Assembly (NCBI GenBank): GCA_964472545.1
Contig: CAYYNP010000019.1
Coordinates: forward strand, 1 to 59,235
Origin: CAYYNP01 sp964472545
Lineage (GTDB): Bacteria > Planctomycetota > Planctomycetia > Pirellulales > Thermoguttaceae
Direction of reading: 5' to 3'
DNA: 59,235 bases
Positions 24,586 through 35,100 of this stretch are shown here, one piece after another (position 1 is the first letter of the stretch; each line of letters opens with the position of its first letter). The translations under genes and the position numbers were made by a program. The notes beneath the pieces were generated by a model that saw only the letters and a list, made by a program, of their open reading frames with translations, was not told the origin of the DNA and searched no databases.

Positions 24586-25944
24586 ATGCCTCGCCGTAAT
24601 CTCCTCGTGCTGCTGATCGTCGGGTTCGTCTCGCTGATCTGCTATCGCAACGTCCAATTCAACCTCCACGGCCGGATCCTGATCGACGCCATGCGGAAGA
24701 TCGAGAATCGGGCGTTGGAGCCGGTTTCCCAGCGCGAGATGTTCGAGGGGGCCATGGCGGGCTTGGTTCGCAGCCTGGGCGATCCGTATTCGCGGTTCGA
24801 GATACCGCAAGAGGTCCGGGACGCGCGGGATAAGCTCAAGGGGCAATTCGGCGGCGTCGGCATGCAGGTCTCCTACGACCCGAAAACCGGCGACATCACG
24901 GTCACCAGCCCCATGGTCGGCACCCCAGCCTACGAGGCGGGCATCCGCGCCGGCGACCAGATTCTGGCGGTTGGCGGTGAATCGTTGCAGGGGATGTCGC
25001 TGGAAGATTCGGTCGAACTGATGCGCGGTGAGCCGGGTACGCCGGTGACGCTGACGATCCTCCATGAAGGCGACGAGGCGTCGATCGAACTGACGATCGT
25101 CCGCAAGATCATCCACGTCGACTCCGTGCTCGGCGACGCACGAAAACCCGACGGCTCCTGGAATCCGTTTCTCGAAGGCGAAGACCGGATCGGCTACGTG
25201 CGGATCAACCAATTCGGCGAGAACACGGCCGACGAGTTGCGGGCGTCGATCGATTGGCTGATCGAGCACGAGATGCGGGGGCTGATTCTCGACTTGCGCG
25301 GCAACCCGGGCGGATTGCTCCTGGTGGCCGTCGACGTCTGCAACATGTTCATCGCCTCCGGCGACATCGTCTCCACGCGCGACCGCTATGGAGAACCCGC
25401 AAAAGAGTATCAGGCGAAATCGGAAGGCACCTACGGCGATTTTCCGATGGCCGTGTTGGTCGACGGCTACAGCGCCAGCGCCAGCGAGATCGTGGCCGCC
25501 TGTTTGCAGGACGCCGGCCGGGCGACGATCGTCGGCCAGCGGACGTGGGGTAAGGGAACCGTGCAAGAGGATCTCTTGCTGGAGGGAGGCTACGGCCTGC
25601 GGCTGACGACGCTCAGCTACTGGCGGCCCAGCGGAGTGAACATCCACCGAAAGAAAGACGCCACCGAGGACGACGTCTGGGGCGTGATGCCCGACGAGGG
25701 ATACGAGGTCATCGTCGAGGGCGAAGATTACGTCAAGCTCCACCAGCAACGGCTGCAGCGCGACGCATACAAGCCGTCGGAGAACGGCAACGGGGCCGGC
25801 GGCGACGGCTCAGGCAGCGACGGCTCCGGCAGCGACGATCCCGGCGATGAAGACGCCGAACCGTTCGTCGATCCCCAACTCGCCCGGGCCGTGGAGGCCA
25901 TCGAGGACGCCATTCAAGCGGCACTCGAGGCCGAGCAGCAGTAA
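24586..25944 (+). CDS. Membrane-anchored S41 family C-terminal processing peptidase
   Basis: A 452-residue serine protease of the CtpA/Tsp family. An N-terminal helix (about 5-20) anchors or exports it. A PDZ domain (about 85-165, GVGMQVSYDPKTGDITV and AYEAGIRAGDQILAVGG) recognises substrate C-termini. The catalytic dyad is S298 in YSASASEIVA and K323 in WGKGTVQ; the 25-residue spacing matches that known in the plant D1 protease. Residues about 402-425 form a Gly/Ser/Asp-rich linker, followed by an acidic helical tail. No ribosome binding site is visible because a CCCAA-type repeat occupies the leader. The start is still supported because hydrophobic sequence begins at once. Confidence 0.93.
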   Translation: MPRRNLLVLLIVGFVSLICYRNVQFNLHGRILIDAMRKIENRALEPVSQREMFEGAMAGLVRSLGDPYSRFEIPQEVRDARDKLKGQFGGVGMQVSYDPKTGDITVTSPMVGTPAYEAGIRAGDQILAVGGESLQGMSLEDSVELMRGEPGTPVTLTILHEGDEASIELTIVRKIIHVDSVLGDARKPDGSWNPFLEGEDRIGYVRINQFGENTADELRASIDWLIEHEMRGLILDLRGNPGGLLLVAVDVCNMFIASGDIVSTRDRYGEPAKEYQAKSEGTYGDFPMAVLVDGYSASASEIVAACLQDAGRATIVGQRTWGKGTVQEDLLLEGGYGLRLTTLSYWRPSGVNIHRKKDATEDDVWGVMPDEGYEVIVEGEDYVKLHQQRLQRDAYKPSENGNGAGGDGSGSDGSGSDDPGDEDAEPFVDPQLARAVEAIEDAIQAALEAEQQ

Positions 25945-25989
25945 TGCGAAGCGGTTTGGCCGTCGGTTGTTTGGCGGTTCGTGCCGGCG

Positions 25990-26072
25990 CCGTTTAGCCG
26001 CCGCCGGCACGGCGGCGTGACGCTGGAACATTCGACGGAAGCAACACCGCCGTGCCGGCGGCGGCTAAACGG
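25990..26072. repeat. Palindromic intergenic repeat, family A (copy 3)
   Basis: Arms at 25990-26017 and 26045-26072 match at 27 of 28 positions, around a 27-nt spacer. The spacer length and arm length equal those of copy 1 at 6627-6709, although the spacer sequences differ. It lies between two same-strand genes. Confidence 0.88.
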
Positions 26073-26128
26073 GTGAGTTCCCCGCGTAATTCTCGGGCCT
26101 GCGAGAGTATGCCATAAGGACACCGACC

Positions 26129-27409
26129 ATGAGAATCGCTCCCACGCTCGCGCTGATCTTACTTACCGCTGCTACCGCAACGGCCCAAGAAGTACAGCTT
26201 TCCACCTACGCCGGCGGATCGAAGATTGACGTACTCAGCGCTGCGGCCGTGTTGCCCGACGGATCGGCCGTGATCGGCGGCGTGGTCAACGCCACGCGCG
26301 GCGACGACGGCAAGACGCTCGAGGGGGGCCAGGGGGTCGTTTCCATCCTCGGCCCAACGGGCGCGCCGGGCGCTCGGGCGCGCTTTGACGGCGCGGTGAC
26401 CGATCTCGACGTCGACGCCGAAGGCAACATATACGTCACCGGCCCGTTTGGCACCACAAAGCTCGACAAGACCCTGGGCAAAGTCCTGATGACCTGCGCC
26501 GCCGGCGCCGACGACGCCCGGGTTTGTCCCGGTCCGAAGGGCAGCACGATCGTCCTTGCCGAAAAGCAGATTACCGTGATCGACGCCGGCGGCCGTACCA
26601 CGTCGAGTTTCCGCCTCGGCGGCAGCTACGTGCTCGACGTGGCCTGCGATGCGTCCGGGCGGATCTTCATCGCCGGATTCGGCAACAAGCACGGCACCCC
26701 GCCGGGCCAGCGAAACTACCCGGTGCAGGTGGCGTTTGTGCGGGCGTACGACGTCGACGGAAAGCAGCTATGGCAGGCGCACGGCTGGAAGGGGCAAGAC
26801 GTGGCCGACCGGAAGCTGATGGCCGACACCCGGGCCTATCGGCTCGCGGTCGGTGGCGACGGGAAGCTCTACGTGGCCGGGGAATCTGCCGGCGGGAATA
26901 CGATCTGGACGCGCTCGTCGGAGGACCTGGACAGACCGGCCCACTTTGTCAAGGGCGACAAGTTCCAACACGCCTATAACACGGCCGCCAACCACATCAC
27001 CGCCGTCGCCCGGCTCGATCCGCAAACCGGCCAGACCGAAATCGCCACGCTGCTGCTGGCTCGGCTCTCCAGCGGGCGTGGCAACACGATTCGCCCCCGG
27101 GCGCTAGCGGCCGACGCATTGGGCAACGTCTACGTCGGCGGCGTCTCCACGTTCTCGCCGCCGAAGACCGAAGACAGTTTTGGCCGCGAGGGCGGCGGGG
27201 CCTTCTTCGTCATCTTCGACAAGGACCTCCAGCGACGCTACGCCACAACGCTGGCCGGCGGCGCCACCACCCGCGCGATTGGCGTGGGCGCCGGCACGAT
27301 CGTCGCCGTGGGCGACTGCAAGACCGAATTGACGACCCACAAGCCGCTGAAGCCCCAGGGCGACGAGGCCGGCGACGGATTCGCAGTGGTCTTCCGCGCT
27401 GAAGAGTAG
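26129..27409 (+). CDS. Secreted beta-propeller protein of unknown function
   Basis: A 426-residue exported protein with a signal peptide (MRIAPTLALILLTAATATAQ). Repeated blades of the NHL/SBBP kind follow the pattern AAVLPDGSAVIGG, LDVDAEGNIYVTG, ACDASGRIFIAG, LAVGGDGKLYVAG and LAADALGNVYVGG, suggesting a six- or seven-bladed propeller. Such proteins bind ligands or partners at the cell surface, and no catalytic motif is seen. AAGGA lies 8 nt before the ATG. Its upstream gap carries a family A hairpin. Confidence 0.75.
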   Translation: MRIAPTLALILLTAATATAQEVQLSTYAGGSKIDVLSAAAVLPDGSAVIGGVVNATRGDDGKTLEGGQGVVSILGPTGAPGARARFDGAVTDLDVDAEGNIYVTGPFGTTKLDKTLGKVLMTCAAGADDARVCPGPKGSTIVLAEKQITVIDAGGRTTSSFRLGGSYVLDVACDASGRIFIAGFGNKHGTPPGQRNYPVQVAFVRAYDVDGKQLWQAHGWKGQDVADRKLMADTRAYRLAVGGDGKLYVAGESAGGNTIWTRSSEDLDRPAHFVKGDKFQHAYNTAANHITAVARLDPQTGQTEIATLLLARLSSGRGNTIRPRALAADALGNVYVGGVSTFSPPKTEDSFGREGGGAFFVIFDKDLQRRYATTLAGGATTRAIGVGAGTIVAVGDCKTELTTHKPLKPQGDEAGDGFAVVFRAEE

Positions 27410-27504
27410 TCGATCCAACCAACCGAGGGGTGGCTGGGGCAGGCAACTCGCTCGGCGCGTCGGCTCGGCGCACCCGTCATCCGCTATCGCCCCGACGTGT
27501 GCCG

Positions 27505-28977
27505 CTATAGCGACTCGTCGTAGAACCGATAGTCCTTGTGATTGTGCAAGTGTTTGTCGCGGGCGGCGGGAGCCAAATAGGCCTTCAGCCAACGTGCGCC
27601 GGCGGGCTGATCGAAATAGGGATGGTCTGCGGTCAGCCCGGCATGTCGGGCGAGGACGTCGTCGAGGTGCCCGCGGACGTCCGAATGCGCCGGCTCGCGA
27701 TCGACCCGCCGATAACCGTGGCCATTGTGGCTTGCACCGCAAAAGTAGAAACGCCCCCGCGGCACTCCCAGGACGGGGTTGACCACTTCCAGCAGATGCG
27801 AGCGCGTCCGAACGAGCCGCGTCGTGCCGATGCAGGCCAATATATAGTCGCGGTGAGTGTCCACTTGCCCGATGAGGAACGGCTTGAGACTTCGGCCGTC
27901 GACTTCATAACCTTTCGGGAGGTCGTCACCGGCGAAATCGACCAGCGTGGGCAGGATGTCGGCCAGATCGCAGATCTCGCCGGTTGCGCCTCGCTTGGCG
28001 ACGTCGGCACCGTAAACGACAAACGGCACACGGCAACCACGCTCCACGCCGCGCGATTTCGCGGTGATCGCCGTACCGTTGTCGGAGCAGAAGATGAAGA
28101 CGGTGTTGTGCATCACGTTCAGATCACGGACCTTCTGCTGTAGACGACCGACCAAGATATCAATGTAGTCGTTCAAAGCGCGAAAGCGCCGCGGGTTGTC
28201 GTCTCTAGAACCACTCAGATCGCCCACCTCGCCGTAGAGTGGGCAAGTCGTCTGGCCTCCGCGCGTGCCGTGCGGCGCGACCATCGGGTAGTAGGCCAAG
28301 AACGGCTTGCCGGCTTGCACGCTTCGCTCCATGAAGCCGCAGAGAAAATCCGTGAAAATCGACGGGCCGAAATCCTCCGCCGTCGTGGCGACCTGTTTAT
28401 GGTTCTCGACGATGCACGGATGCCAATAGCGGGACGTCGTGGAAACGTCCTCCCAGGCGCCCTTGTGTCGAGGACTGCCAGGCAGCCTGTCGAGTTCTTT
28501 TTGGCCTTCCCACAGGCAGTATTCGTCGAATCCGACGACCGGATCGCTCGGGTGTTCGGCCCCGCCGATGTGCCACTTGCCGGCGACGGCCGTGACGTAG
28601 CCGGCCCGTTGCATGAGTTTGGCAAAGCTGTGGTGGTGACGGAACAGATCCTTGCTGCCGTCTGCCTGGGGAATCGCGAAACCGTTGCTCCAGAAGCCGG
28701 TTCGCGAGGCGTAGCGGCCGGTCATGATCTGCGCCCGAGCCGGACAACACAGTGCCGAAGCCCAGGCGGTTTGGAATGCCACGCCTTCTCGGGCCATCCG
28801 ATCGAGATTCGGTGTCGTCGCAGCCGCACAACCATAGCAGCCGAACATGTCCGGGCTCACGTCGTCGGCCATGACCAAGACTATGTTCGGTGGGCTGGAT
28901 AAGGCCGTGTTGGAGAACGGCAGTAGGCCCAGCAAGATTGGGGCCAGAACCTCCACGTTGCGGAATGATGTGGTCAT
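27505..28977 (-). CDS. Secreted arylsulfatase (sulfatase family)
   Basis: A 490-residue sulfatase of the alkaline phosphatase superfamily. A signal peptide precedes the metal-binding start PPNIVLVMADDVSPD. The activation motif C-x-P-A-R is C77-C-P-A-R81, where C77 should be converted to formylglycine by a maturase; the signature continues to TGR. Other motifs are GKWHIGG and CSDNGTAI. Planctomycetes encode many such enzymes that remove sulfate from algal polysaccharides; the substrate here is unknown. No functional formylglycine-generating enzyme is in the window. The gene lies downstream of the 3055-residue protein on the same strand. Confidence 0.93.
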   Translation of the reverse strand: MTTSFRNVEVLAPILLGLLPFSNTALSSPPNIVLVMADDVSPDMFGCYGCAAATTPNLDRMAREGVAFQTAWASALCCPARAQIMTGRYASRTGFWSNGFAIPQADGSKDLFRHHHSFAKLMQRAGYVTAVAGKWHIGGAEHPSDPVVGFDEYCLWEGQKELDRLPGSPRHKGAWEDVSTTSRYWHPCIVENHKQVATTAEDFGPSIFTDFLCGFMERSVQAGKPFLAYYPMVAPHGTRGGQTTCPLYGEVGDLSGSRDDNPRRFRALNDYIDILVGRLQQKVRDLNVMHNTVFIFCSDNGTAITAKSRGVERGCRVPFVVYGADVAKRGATGEICDLADILPTLVDFAGDDLPKGYEVDGRSLKPFLIGQVDTHRDYILACIGTTRLVRTRSHLLEVVNPVLGVPRGRFYFCGASHNGHGYRRVDREPAHSDVRGHLDDVLARHAGLTADHPYFDQPAGARWLKAYLAPAARDKHLHNHKDYRFYDESL

Positions 28978-29113
28978 TTCGGTGACTTCGAAGGGCAGAG
29001 GACGGCGATGTCAGGTCAACAACGATTAGACATACTACCCGCGTTCTGAGCACACGTCAAAGCGGCGGCTGCCGAGGCCGGCGGCGGACAGCAATGGGAC
29101 GCGCGATCGGCGG

Positions 29114-32100
29114 TTAGAGCCAGTAGGCGAGCAACAGCTTGTCGACCGCCCGGGTTGCCGGGCCGTCTCTCGTTTCCGCCGGACTTGCCGCCGCGCCCGA
29201 CAGATCAAGCAGCTTCAACGCCGTGAGAAAATTGGTCACGTTGTTGCGGGCCAGCAACACGTCGGTGGCGCTGACGCGCTGATCGCGGTTGTAGTCGTAG
29301 GCGAAATCGACCGCGGCCGGGTTGAGGAAGTTGCGGGGGTTGTTGCGGGCCAAGAGCAGGTCGGTGGTGGTGACCATGGCCTCTGTGGTGGAGTTGCCGG
29401 CGTCGCCCACGGCGTTGCCGAAGTAGAAGGCGTCGTCGGCCGGCAGCCCGAGATGCTCGGCGAACACGGTGACTTGCAGCCACTGGTTGCGAATCGCGAA
29501 GTCGGGCCAGACCAGCGTTACTCGATCGGAACCGTCCGCGCCCGCGCCGGGCCGCAGGGTCACCTCCGACGGGACCGGGCCTGCCGTCCAGACGTCAGGA
29601 TTCGGGCCGGTGCCGACCCTGAACTGAAAGTCTGAAGCGTCGGGAACCACACCGTCGGCCAGGCCGGCCACGTCGACCATGATACCGTTGATCCCCGCGG
29701 CGAAGCTGGTGTAGTTGGCGAACGAGGCCGCCTTGCCCGGCAATAGCGCCTGCTTGTCGATCGCTACGGCCGCGTCGTCTGCCGCGTTGGCCGATGGGTC
29801 TTCGCCGTCGAATGCCGAGTTGTTATAAAAGACCCTTCGTGCGACGACCCCGGTCTGCCGCTCGACCCGTAGCGTGTATTCGCCCCAGCCCGACTCGGCG
29901 TCGACGCGGACGATGTAGGTGCCGGCTGCCGGGGCCGTAAACGGCAGCACGGCGTTCTTGCCGTCGGCGTGCGAGTCGGCGTCGGCGGCCAGGAGATTGC
30001 CGTCGGCGTCGAAAACCGCCAAGGTTGGATCGAGCGTGTTGATCGGCAGGTAGTCCGGGTCGTCCAGCGGCGTCCCTGTCGAAAGCACAATCGAGTCACC
30101 CTCGGCCAGCGAAATCTCATACGAGTCGGCGTCGGTCGGGCCGAGCAACAGGCTGACGTCGTCGAGCTCGAACATCGCCGGGCCGGCGTAGTCGTCCGGG
30201 ATTTCCTCGGAAAAGCAGACCCGAACGGTCCGGCCTTGGTGCGCCGAGAGATCGAAGACCTGGCGATTCCAGCCCAGGTCGGTCGGCGGCGCGAGATCCG
30301 GCGGGACGGCCTCGGTGTAGAGCGTGTCGAGCACCGCGCCGTCGGCGTCGAGAACCGAAATACTGAACTTGCGCTCGTTCTCGCCGAAGCCGTTGCCGGA
30401 GTAGACGATGCGGTGATGGGTTAGAAGCGTGGCGGAGGTAAGCCGTGGAACGGTCACGTCCTGATAGAGTTCGTAGCGCAGCCCGGCGGCCCCGTCGAAC
30501 CCGTTGTAGACACTGTAAACGCCGTCGGCCGGCGCCGAATCGAAGAAAAATCCGCCGCCGGCCGGGCCGACGGTCCAAGGTGTCAATTCGGCCTTGTCGT
30601 TGACGGTGGCCGTCCAGCCGGTGAAACTGCCGGTCTCGAACGAACCGTTTTCGAGGCCCTCGGCTGCCCGGCCCGCATACCCCAGCGCAACGCCCGCGGT
30701 ATCGAGGCTGGACAAGGGCGCCACGGGATCGTCGTTCGGCTCGACGTCGAACACGGCCCCGCGAGTGACCAAGAGACTGTAGTCGAGACTGGGATCGCCT
30801 GCGCCGCCGACGAGGTGAACGTAGTACGCTCCGTCGTCCGGGGCCGCGAAGTCGATGATCGCCAACTCGGCGTCCGATACGGGCTCGGCGGTGGCCAGCA
30901 GGTTGGCAGCCTCGTCGAACAACGCGAGCGTTGGATTGGCGCCGGCAAGCCCTGCCAGCATCGCCGTGGCCGGCTGGCCTTCGGCGAGCGTGAAGCGATA
31001 CCAGTCGTCGTCCCCGTTGCGCAGCGTACCGAGCAGTGCCCCGCGCTGGGCCGACCCGCCGTCGAGCGGGAGGAAACTCACGTCGAGATCCTCCGCCAGA
31101 TCCAACCGGCCGTTCGATAGCCCGATGTGCTCTCCCGCTTCGACGGCCGCGCCCAGGATCAACTGCACGGTATAGGTCCCCTCTTCGTCCGACGCACTGC
31201 CGACGACGGCCGTGTACGTCCCCGCGACGGAGGCCGGGAGCGTCTGCAAGAAGGTACTTTGCCGCCCCGCCTTGGCCGTGGCCGCCGCAAGCGAGGTGCC
31301 TTGGGGGCCAGAGAGTTCGACTGTCGGCAGCAAATCCCCGTGGGTCGAGACGACGACCGAGATTGTCTGCCCGGCTTCGACGTCGATGGTGAAACGATCC
31401 TCGTCGCCCGCCGGTCCGATCAGGCCATCCACGGCCGTCGTATAGACCAGCCCGCCGGCCGGCCCGCTCTGACGCAACGGCAGAGGAAAGGCCGGCGCCT
31501 GGGCGGCGTCTCGATCGGTGAAGAAACGGACCACGAAGTCGCCGCCCGGTACTCCGTCGCCGGAGATGTTCGGCGGCAACGGAAAGCTCACCGGTTCGCC
31601 GTCGAGATTGCTGCCGGCCGTGTCCTCAAAGCCCCCGTCGCCGCTGGTAAGCGTGAGCGTGTAGCCGTCTTCCGGAAGGTCGGCGAACTGAAGCGAGAGG
31701 GTTGCAGATGCCGCATCGTACTGGAACACGTCGGGCTGATATTGACCGGTCTCGTCGCCGAGCAGCACCACGTCCGCGGTGTCCAACTCGGCGGTGCGCA
31801 GCTCCTTGTTGAACTTCATCGTGGCCGTCAGCGCCCCGACTGCAACGGCGTCGCCCTCTTGGAGCGACGACGCCATGACCCGCAATTCGGTCGGATTCAC
31901 CGTCAGGGTGGCCGTATAGGCTTCGTTCGGCGTGCCTTGCAGGTCTCGCAGCGCAGCGGCGGCGATCGCCACCTGATGTATGCCGGTATCCAACCGGGGC
32001 AGATCGAAGACGGCCGTCCGGCTGTCGCGCAGCACGACGCCAAGTGCCGGCACACCGTCGACGGTCAGATCGCCCGCATCGAGCGAATGGACCAAGACGC

Positions 32101-35100
32101 CGTCGTCAAACCGGACGCTCAGCGTCGGAGGCGCAATGGGCAGGAGCGTGTGCAGCGGCGGGTCGGTTTCCGCCACGGCAAACGCCCGCGCCGCGCCGGT
32201 GTGTCCGTCGACGTTCAATACGAACTCCCCCGACGTGTCGTGCTCGGCCGCCACGTGTACGGTGTAGGTTCCCGTGGCGGTGGCCGTGTGCAACAGCCGC
32301 GCGTTGTGTCCGTCACCGGCGCCGTCCTCATCGGCGGCCACCAGCGCGCCGGCCGGATCGTAGAGTTCGATCCGCGGGTCGAGCAAGTTGATCGGTTCCC
32401 TCGGCCCGTCGCCCGGCGTGTGCGTCTCGATCCGCAGCATATCCCCGGCGGCAACCTCCACGGCGAATTCGGCAAAGCGGTCCTCGGCACCGGTTGGATA
32501 CGACGACTTGTCGACCGAATGCGAGTCGATCAGCCTCCCGCCGCGCGCCCCGTAGGCTTCATCGTCGATCGAAGTAAACTCGAACGTCGCCCGGGAACCG
32601 TCGACGACGATACGCATCGCGCCAAAGTCGCGGTTGTATCTCGCCTGGCTGCCGGGAGCCCACGGCGGCGTGAACGAACTCAACCGGCGTCCCCCCGTTC
32701 CGGTGACGAAGTAGAGCACGTCGTTGAGGTGGATGCACTCGTAGTTGTGCACGTCGGCGCCCAGCACGACATCGGCGCCCCATTCGTCGAACGGCCATCG
32801 CATGCGGCTCGCGCCGCCGCCGGTTACGGACGAATAGGGGGAATGCTGGAAGTAGACGAACTTCCAGGTGGCCGTCGACGTGGCCAGCTTGTTCTGCAGC
32901 CAGTCCTTCTGCGACGCATCGGTGAGATTGCTGTCCAACGCGAAGAAGTGGGCCGGCCCGAAGCGAAAATCGTAGTAGCTCCCCGCGCCGTTGTGTACGC
33001 CGTCGGGCAACCGGCCGCCGTCCGGATCGTCGTGGAAGTAGTCGAGGTAACCGGCAACCACCCGGTCGTAGTCGCCGCGCGTTGGAAAGAACCGTTGCAC
33101 GGGACTACTGAGTTCGGGATAGACGCCGTCGCTGCGGCGCTTGACAAAGTCGCCGAACAGCTTTCCTACGTTACTCGTCCACGCCGTACTGCCAACACCG
33201 GTATAGGCGTAGTTGTTGTTGCCGGTGGTGATAACGAAATCGGGGTCCCACCCGTGCATCATATTGGCAATCGAAATCGAAATCGAACCTCCCAGCCCGT
33301 AATCGCCGAGTGCCGCAAACGAGATCGCCCCTTGCAGGTCGTCGCCGAGGGCCCCCAGCACGGTGCCGCTGTGGGTGATGTCCTGCACGTACGGCGGTGC
33401 CTCGGCGGGCGTCGGGACGTCGAGGTCCGCATCTCGGGTGACCAGCAAGCTGTAGTCTGTCTCGCGTTGGCCGGCAACGCGGACGAAGTAGGCGGCGTCC
33501 TGGCCGTCGCCGGTCGCGTCGCGAAAGCCGTCGATCGTCCAGACGGCGTTCTCGGCGGCCCTGCCGGTCGTGAGCAACTCGCCGGCTTGGTCGTACAATC
33601 CGAACGTAAGGACGTCGAACGTGCTCACGTTTGCCAACGCCAGCGTGGCCGTTTGGCCGTCGTCGAGCGTAAAGCGGTACCAGTCTTCGTCGCCGGCAAC
33701 GGTTCCCAGCACGGCGCCGCGTTCGGCCGTGCCGAAGCCCGGCGGGATGAAGTGGCGGTCGAAGTCTTCCGCCGACGCCCGCGTGTCGTTGGGCGGCCCG
33801 CCGTATTGGCTGAGCTCGACGGACGCGTTGAGGATCAACTCGATAGAGTAAGCGCCCGTGGCACGGACGGCATCGCTCACAATGACCGTGTAAGTTCCGG
33901 CGTCGGCCATCGGGACCTTTTGCAGCACGGCATCCCCGCCCGGGCCGGTAGCCATGGCGCCGGCGACCACTCGGCCGCCGGGATCACGCAGTGCGACAAC
34001 CGGCTGCAGTGCCGCGTCACCGGCAACCACCACGGTAACGGTTTGCCTGGCGTCGACGTCGATCGAAAATTCGTCGACGTCGTCTTCGGTGGCCAGATAG
34101 CCGGTCGCCGATTGCGTGCCGATCAGACTGCCAACCGGTTCCACTCGCCGCGGCGCCGGCAGGCGCAACACGTCGGCGTCGACGCTAAACGCAAAGTCCT
34201 GTGGACTCGAGAGTTGCAGTCCGGCAAGATTCTGGATGTAGCGTGGGTAGGTCGACTTCAGCCGAAGCCGGTATCGATCGTCGGACAATTCGCCAAACTG
34301 AAGGCTAAGCGTGGACGATACCGAATCGAAGTCGTACGACTCGACGGGATGCCGTCCGGTGAGTTGCCCGATCAACTCGACGCCTTGCCACTGGAAGCCG
34401 GACGCGAAGCTCGCGGGCAACATCCGATCGTCGAACTGCAACGAGCAGACGAGCGGCCCCGGGGGCAGAACGGCATCCGCGGGGAGCGAGAAGGCCGCGA
34501 CCGTCGGCGGAGTGCCGTCGAAGTTCAGCGTCGTCGAAAAGGCCTCGATCGGCGTGCCCTGCACGTCGAGGATTGCCCCGTCGGGAAGCGTCACTTGATG
34601 CACGCCGTCGCCCAACTCACCGGGAACGCCGAAGCTCAACGTGCGTACGTCGCCCACCGTCACGTCGACGGCCGGCAGACCGCCGATCGTCAGGTCGGCC
34701 GCCTCGAGCGTGTCGAGCCGAACGGCGTCGCTGAAGCGGACGGTGAGCCGATCGGGCCGCCCTGCAAGCACCTCCTGCGACGTCGGATCCGTGCTCGTCA
34801 CCTCGAACGCCGCCTGCGTGCCGTTGCCATCAAGCTTCAGCACGTAGGCACCGGCGCCGCTGCCGCGGACGTTGATCAAGTGCATTCCCGATTGCGTCGC
34901 CGTGAAGTGCAACTGTGCGTTGCGGCCGTCGAGCCCGCCGTTGTCGTCGGCGGCCACCGCGGCCAACTCCGGATCGAGCAGTTCGAGCGCCGGATCGAGC
35001 GTGTTGACGAACTCTCCCGGGCCGTCGCCGGGGGTCGTTGTGGTGACGATCAGTTCCTCGCCGGCGTCGAGATACACGGCGTAGGCGTCTCGCGCGTCTG

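Noticed and set aside
27410..27504. Terminator hairpin between the propeller gene and the sulfatase gene
   Set aside because: The gap is GC-rich and holds the shared 15-mer, but no clean stem of useful length was found.
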